A stretch of 64,000 nt of DNA, taken from Deltaproteobacteria bacterium (lineage in GTDB: Bacteria > UBA10199 > SPLOWO2-01-44-7). The stretch covers positions 1 through 64,000 of the forward strand of contig JACQMB010000145.1 in assembly GCA_016203765.1 (NCBI GenBank), in the 5' to 3' direction. Of the stretch, positions 60,139-64,000 are shown piece by piece. Within the stretch, counting starts at the first letter, position 1; each line of letters begins with the position of its first letter. Below the pieces are notes generated by a model that worked only from the letters and a program-made list of their open reading frames with translations, searched no databases and had not been told where the DNA came from. Position numbers and translations under genes: made by a program.

Positions 60139-61341
60139 GTGGAGTTTCCCGGCGTGAGTTGGTTTGAAAACAATCCAAAGAAGAGTTTTTTGATATTTTT
60201 TTTGGCAGTGTTTTTGTTGGCAGAATGTGTATTGCAAGCGGTTTATTTTTTTATTGAAAAGAAGAATGAAATTTATAAACCAATCCCATTACGTAGTTCC
60301 CGTTTAACATATACTGAATACATTCCAAATATTAGCTTTGTCAGATTTCTTCCATCTGATCACCATCCTCCGGTTTTCAGCCATGTTAACGCAATGGGTA
60401 TTCGGGTAGGAAAGAGGGCAGAACGGCTTAATAGCAAAAAAAACTATAGAGTTCTGAATGTTGGGGACTCTTTTGTGCAGTCTGAACAAATTCCTTTTGA
60501 GCAGACTTTTGGAGAGCTTTTAAATCATCATTTTGGGTACGATATTGAATTTGTCTCTCATGGCATAAGGCGGTGGGCTCCAACCGTTGAATTTGCATGG
60601 GTTTACCATGTGGGAGTGCATTTAGATCCCGACGAAGTGAATCTGTTTTTGTGCATTAATGATTTTCCACGGAAACGACACTACCACTTTACAGACCAGA
60701 CTTATCGAGAGACGGCCATTTATAATGGTTCTGTTCCCGTTGGGTTTGAAATGCAAGAGGGAGTAGAAGTCAATGATAGGGATAGAACATTCAAATCAAA
60801 GATAATAAATAATATTCGAATAGTATCTTTGCTTTATCATGGTACTTATCAACCACTAAAGAAATGGTTGGGAAAAAAGCTCAGAAAAGATGAAAATTCG
60901 GATCTGTCGGGATTCGGGAATGAAGCGATCCTTCTTTCACAACCTGTCACGCAATGGCCGAAGGATTTGAAGGAGAATGTAGATGAAACAATGGAGGTTG
61001 TAAAAAATCTTCATGCTTTTCTTGTAAAAAGGGGCATCCGTTTAAATGTATTGATGGTTGCCGTTGGGTTTGGTTGGAAAGATGAAGCGGGCCCCGGCAA
61101 AGAAGCTTATGGTTGGAACAAAGATGCTACTCTTTCTCAAGAAGGGATTGAAAAATACTTACAAGAGTTTTTAAAACAGGCAAATATTCCTTTTATTGAT
61201 ATCCGCAGTGCGTTTGAAAAATATAAACGTTTAAATCCGCACAAAGCGCTTTTTTTTCCGCTGGACGGCCATTGGAATGAAGAGGGGCATTCAGTTGTTT
61301 TTGATGTTCTTAGAAAGCATTACGAGCAAGAGCGGAAATAA
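60139..61341 (+). CDS. Membrane-anchored SGNH/GDSL-type hydrolase (AlgX/AlgJ-like)
   Basis: A 400-residue protein starting at GTG 60139 (GAGGGAAGG upstream). One N-terminal transmembrane helix (~16-39) leads to a periplasmic or extracellular domain with VLNVGDSFVQSEQ (Gly109-Asp-Ser111, block I serine) and a C-terminal DGHW (Asp376-His378, block V) plus GH. SGNH proteins of this type add or remove O-acetyl groups on exported polysaccharides. It is AT-rich like the radical SAM gene before it. Acetyl decoration of the glycan is likely, but transferase and esterase cannot be separated here. Confidence 0.75.
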   Translation: MEFPGVSWFENNPKKSFLIFFLAVFLLAECVLQAVYFFIEKKNEIYKPIPLRSSRLTYTEYIPNISFVRFLPSDHHPPVFSHVNAMGIRVGKRAERLNSKKNYRVLNVGDSFVQSEQIPFEQTFGELLNHHFGYDIEFVSHGIRRWAPTVEFAWVYHVGVHLDPDEVNLFLCINDFPRKRHYHFTDQTYRETAIYNGSVPVGFEMQEGVEVNDRDRTFKSKIINNIRIVSLLYHGTYQPLKKWLGKKLRKDENSDLSGFGNEAILLSQPVTQWPKDLKENVDETMEVVKNLHAFLVKRGIRLNVLMVAVGFGWKDEAGPGKEAYGWNKDATLSQEGIEKYLQEFLKQANIPFIDIRSAFEKYKRLNPHKALFFPLDGHWNEEGHSVVFDVLRKHYEQERK

Positions 61342-61378
61342 AAGAGTTAAAAAAACAGTCCTGGAGGGGAAGGCGCGC

Positions 61379-62647
61379 GTGAAAAAGAAATTATTGATTT
61401 CGTGGGGGAGCCCCTATCAATTTCACGGATTGATTATCCCCCTTATCCCTAAATTGGCCGAGGTGTTTTCCGTTTATGTCGTTTTTTCCGATTTTAACAC
61501 GCCTGCTTTGTTGCGCGCCCGTTTGGAGGCGATGGCCCGTCAAAAGCAGATCGAAAAATATTGGCTCCTCCCCGATTTTTCCGGATCGTTTCGCCTGAAA
61601 GATCTTCTGAAACATCATGCCGCCGTTCGCCACAACCTAAAAACATGGAAACAGCTCAATTTTGATGTTTTGCTGGCTTGCGATGATTTGACCACTTATC
61701 AGAGATATCTCTCCGAATGTGCAGTTTCAAATGAGTGTATGCATGTTTGCTGGATTGCCGGAAGGACACATCTGATGATAGGAAAAAAAAGAAACGAAAC
61801 AGGTTTGCTCAAAAGGGGGCTTGTCAAAATCGGGGAAGCGGGTTCGCTCGCGGACGTTTTCAAGAAAGGCATTCGGGTATCCAGCCGCACCATCCACCGT
61901 TTCAAAAAGCAAGGCATCCATTTTTTGGATCATATCCTTTTGCCGGCGTTATTAGCCGGCAAAGTTTTTCCACCCGGTCCTTACGACCATTTGACCCAAA
62001 CCGGTCCGGGAAACTGCGATGCAATGATCTTTTGCGATGAAGCCACAGCCTCGGCCCACAAGCCTTTTTGCAAGACCGATGCGATTTTCATGGCCGGCTA
62101 CCCCACGCAGGGTCTTTGCCGCTGCCGGGAGAGAGAAAATGACAAAAAGACCCTTTTGGTCTTTGTGGGATACGGCCATGAAATCGGTGAAGATTTTTTG
62201 GCGCTCTATTATCGGGATCTTCAAACGATGCTCAAGGGAACAGGGGCCCAAAAAATTCATTTACGGCCCCATCCCCGTTCACCCAAGGAAACCCCCTTTG
62301 GTTTGAGCCGCTACCTTCAGGAGCGCGGCATTGACGCCCAACCGGTGGGTTGTGAGAAGCCGATTTGGGAAATTGTCTGTGATTACGAGGGAGTAGTCGG
62401 CCCCATATCAGAGGCCTTGCGTGACGCGCGAACCACTTGTGATTACATACCGGTGGTTTGTCTTATATCCATCTCCGATCCCCGCTACGAAAACCCCCGC
62501 GTTTCCTTTGGCAATCACACAATGATCGGCTGGATTGAAAAAGACGGTTCCTATGATCCCGCCATTTTTGAGAGGCGAAGGGCCGAACGTCCCAGGCGAA
62601 AATCAGTCCCTGAAATCCTCCTGGAGCTCTCCTCAACAAACCCTTGA
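61379..62647 (+). CDS. Putative GT-B-like glycosyltransferase of surface glycan
   Basis: A 422-residue soluble protein, GTG 61379 with GGAGGGG upstream. The start LLISWGSPYQFHGLIIPLIPKL and the late segments FVGYGHEIGEDFLALYY, KIHLRPHPRSPKETP and PISEALRDARTTCDY resemble the GT-B C-terminal half of capsule glycosyltransferases (the HP of RPHPRSP and the GPISEA-type helix start). No family match is certain. It may transfer a nonulosonic or similar acid in this locus, like the proteins at 9163 and 16053. Confidence 0.55.
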   Translation: MKKKLLISWGSPYQFHGLIIPLIPKLAEVFSVYVVFSDFNTPALLRARLEAMARQKQIEKYWLLPDFSGSFRLKDLLKHHAAVRHNLKTWKQLNFDVLLACDDLTTYQRYLSECAVSNECMHVCWIAGRTHLMIGKKRNETGLLKRGLVKIGEAGSLADVFKKGIRVSSRTIHRFKKQGIHFLDHILLPALLAGKVFPPGPYDHLTQTGPGNCDAMIFCDEATASAHKPFCKTDAIFMAGYPTQGLCRCRERENDKKTLLVFVGYGHEIGEDFLALYYRDLQTMLKGTGAQKIHLRPHPRSPKETPFGLSRYLQERGIDAQPVGCEKPIWEIVCDYEGVVGPISEALRDARTTCDYIPVVCLISISDPRYENPRVSFGNHTMIGWIEKDGSYDPAIFERRRAERPRRKSVPEILLELSSTNP

Positions 62648-62674
62648 CAAGCGGGCTTTTGTTAAGCCTAAGAT
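62644..62674 (+). promoter_or_regulatory. Candidate promoter upstream of transketolase genes
   Basis: TTGACA at 62644-62649 is a perfect -35 hexamer, overlapping the stop codon of the GT-like gene. A TAAGAT at 62669-62674 (four of six consensus) could be the -10, but at 19-base spacing, longer than optimal. The implied start is within a few bases of ATG 62684, giving a nearly leaderless message. It is a candidate only. Confidence 0.35.
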
Positions 62675-62683
62675 GCCCCGCCC

Positions 62684-63499
62684 ATGCCTTTTCCAACACT
62701 CGACTTGACCGCCAAAACGCTCCGCGGCGCCGTGGTGGAGATGTCCCACCGGGCGGGGGCCCCCCATTTGGCCTCTTCACTCTCTTGTATTGATATTTTG
62801 ACGGTCCTTTATTGGAAAATTCTTCGGTTGGACCCCAAAAAACCCCAAGACCCCGACCGGGATCGGTTTATTTTGAGCAAGGGGCACGCGGCCGCCGCCC
62901 TTTATGCCGCGCTGGCCCATCGCGGTTTTTATCCCGCGGAGGATTTGAAAAAGTATGTCGTCAATGAAAGCCGTTTTCCCGAACACCCGCCCGCCGTCGG
63001 CCTTCCCGGCGTGGAGGCGGCGACCGGCTCCCTGGGCCACGGCCTTCCCATGGGTTTGGGAATGGCGCTCGCCGCGAGGATTCTGAAGAAGAAATACCGT
63101 GTCTTTGTTTTGTTGAGCGACGGGGAGTGCAACGAAGGTTCCAATTGGGAAGCGGCCATGTTTGCGGCGGGACAAAAACTGTCGAACGTCTGCGTCCTCG
63201 TCGATTATAACAAATGGCAGGCGACCGGACGGAGCCGGGACATCCTGGCCATTCATCCCCTCGACAAAAAATGGGAGGCCTGCGGCTGGTCCACCCTCGA
63301 GATCGACGGCCATGATCACTCCGGGTTGACCGAAGTCCTTTCCGCCTTGCCCCGGGAAGATGGGAAACCGACCGCCATTATCGCCCACACGATCAAGGGA
63401 AAAGGAATTTCATTTATGGAAGACGACAACAACTGGCACTATAAAATCCCTTCTGTTGCGGAGGTGGCGGCGGCCAAAAAAGAACTCGGATTGATATGA
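62684..63499 (+). CDS. Transketolase, N-terminal subunit
   Basis: A 271-residue protein equal to the N-terminal, ThDP-pyrophosphate-binding half of transketolase: FILSKGHAAAALYAAL, ATGSLGHGLPMGLGMA, VFVLLSDGECNEGSNWEA (GDG-type motif), NKWQATGRS and GKGISFMED. Split transketolase pairs occur in secondary pathways such as sugar or aromatic synthesis. It likely works with the transaldolase-like enzyme at 53122 on sugar phosphates for this locus. ATGA coupling to the C-terminal subunit. Confidence 0.92.
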   Translation: MPFPTLDLTAKTLRGAVVEMSHRAGAPHLASSLSCIDILTVLYWKILRLDPKKPQDPDRDRFILSKGHAAAALYAALAHRGFYPAEDLKKYVVNESRFPEHPPAVGLPGVEAATGSLGHGLPMGLGMALAARILKKKYRVFVLLSDGECNEGSNWEAAMFAAGQKLSNVCVLVDYNKWQATGRSRDILAIHPLDKKWEACGWSTLEIDGHDHSGLTEVLSALPREDGKPTAIIAHTIKGKGISFMEDDNNWHYKIPSVAEVAAAKKELGLI

Positions 63500-64000
63500 G
63501 AAACGCGTTTGCGCAAGAATTAACGGCCCTGGCCAAAGAAGAATCCCGGCTCGTTTTTCTCTCCGGGGATATCGGCAACAAACTCTTTGACGCCTTCAAG
63601 GCCGAATGCCCGAATCGATTTTACAACTGCGGGGTGGCCGAGCAAAACATGATGGGGGTGGCGGCGGGCCTGGCCAAGTCGGGGCTAAGGCCGATCGTCT
63701 ATACCATCACCCCCTTCGTCACCACCCGCTGTTACGAGCAAATCCGTGTCGATGTTTGTTATCACAACCTTCCCGTTATTATTGCCGGGGTGGGAAGCGG
63801 TTTGAGCTATGCCACGCTGGGGCCGACGCATCATTCCCTGGAGGATATCGCCTTTTTGAGGGCCTTGCCGGAGATGACCGTGCTTTGCCCGGGGGATGCG
63901 ATGGAGGTGCGCGCTTGTCTGCGGGCCGCGTTGAAACACTCCGGACCCGTCTATCTCCGCCTGGGCAAAAAGGGCGAACCGGTGATTCACAAAGAGGTTC
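63496..64000 (+). CDS. Transketolase, C-terminal subunit (cut by window end)
   Basis: 168 codons of the pyrimidine-binding half of transketolase: FLSGDIGNKLFDAF, NCGVAEQNMMGVAAGLA (with the catalytic glutamate contacting ThDP), LSYATLGPTHHSLEDIAFL and PVYLRLGKKGEPVI. The frame stays open to the last base, so the rest of the gene lies beyond the window. It overlaps the N-terminal subunit by 4 bases; the two should form a heterotetramer. Confidence 0.92.
   Translation, partial: MRNAFAQELTALAKEESRLVFLSGDIGNKLFDAFKAECPNRFYNCGVAEQNMMGVAAGLAKSGLRPIVYTITPFVTTRCYEQIRVDVCYHNLPVIIAGVGSGLSYATLGPTHHSLEDIAFLRALPEMTVLCPGDAMEVRACLRAALKHSGPVYLRLGKKGEPVIHKEV

Noticed and set aside
1..64000. CRISPR arrays, tRNA or rRNA genes, insertion sequences, phage genes
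   Set aside because: No regularly spaced repeats, no transposase or integrase motifs and no RNA-gene-like stretches were seen; nearly all bases are within genes.

Overview
The window is one dense bacterial surface-glycan biosynthesis locus. It holds about 62 protein-coding genes and no recognisable RNA gene, transposase, integrase or CRISPR array. Genes overlap by ATGA or a few bases, ATG, GTG and TTG starts occur, and the gene set (nonulosonic acid synthesis, ManNAcA synthesis and transfer, a Wzy-like polymerase, phosphonate synthesis) points to a bacterium, probably Gram-negative. I cannot name a phylum. Base composition is patchy: the first ~15 kb, 19.5-27.5 kb and 58.0-61.3 kb look AT-richer than the rest, which suggests assembly from modules of different origin.

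Layout. (1) Positions 1-15 kb, + strand: a nonulosonic (legionaminic/pseudaminic-like) acid module. It has two N-acetyl-sugar amidotransferases (the first only as a 3' end) flanking PHP, ATP-grasp, epimerase, HisF-like and HisH-like genes, then a Gfo/Idh oxidoreductase, a CMP-sugar synthetase, an SDR, NeuB, a PtmE-like CBS-nucleotidyltransferase, a LegC-like aminotransferase, a PglD-like acyltransferase and PseB. (2) 15-19.5 kb: sugar reductase, a GT-like protein, an oxidoreductase and a methyltransferase. (3) 19.5-27.5 kb: a phosphonate module with an APS-kinase-like enzyme, PEP mutase fused to a nucleotidyltransferase, phosphonopyruvate decarboxylase, a methylphosphonate-synthase-like double-cupin enzyme, a second nucleotidyltransferase, a radical SAM/SPASM enzyme and a phosphonoacetaldehyde-reductase-like alcohol dehydrogenase. 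(4) 27.5-35.9 kb: pyruvate-type aldolase, HAD phosphatase, two SDRs, KdsB-like CMP transferase, 2-hydroxyacid dehydrogenase, sulfotransferase, HisC-like aminotransferase, methyltransferase and radical SAM. (5) 35.9-43.7 kb: Wzy-like and YfhO-like membrane proteins, carbamoyltransferase with SxtJ and DUF5989 partners, WecB and WecC.

(6) 43.75-57.9 kb, - strand: an alpha/alpha-toroid-like protein, a bi-domain oxidoreductase, AsnB, a WecG/TagA transferase, two methyltransferases, a GH57-like protein, SDR, transaldolase-like, Ldh2-type dehydrogenase, SpsF-like cytidylyltransferase, a methyltransferase and a radical SAM protein. (7) 57.9-64 kb, + strand: a divergent second radical SAM gene and an SGNH hydrolase in an AT-rich patch, a GT-like protein, and split transketolase subunits, the last cut by the window end.

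The most notable signal is the double-cupin protein at 22787-24127. It has the HTH-cupin-HTH-cupin layout of hydroxyethylphosphonate dioxygenase, but at the iron site the glutamate position is isoleucine and a glutamine lies four residues after the first histidine. That is the 2-His-1-Gln pattern of methylphosphonate synthase. Its neighbours supply every earlier step from phosphoenolpyruvate to 2-hydroxyethylphosphonate, and the surroundings are glycan genes. My reading is that the locus makes a glycan carrying methylphosphonate. The functional claims are inference from sequence only.
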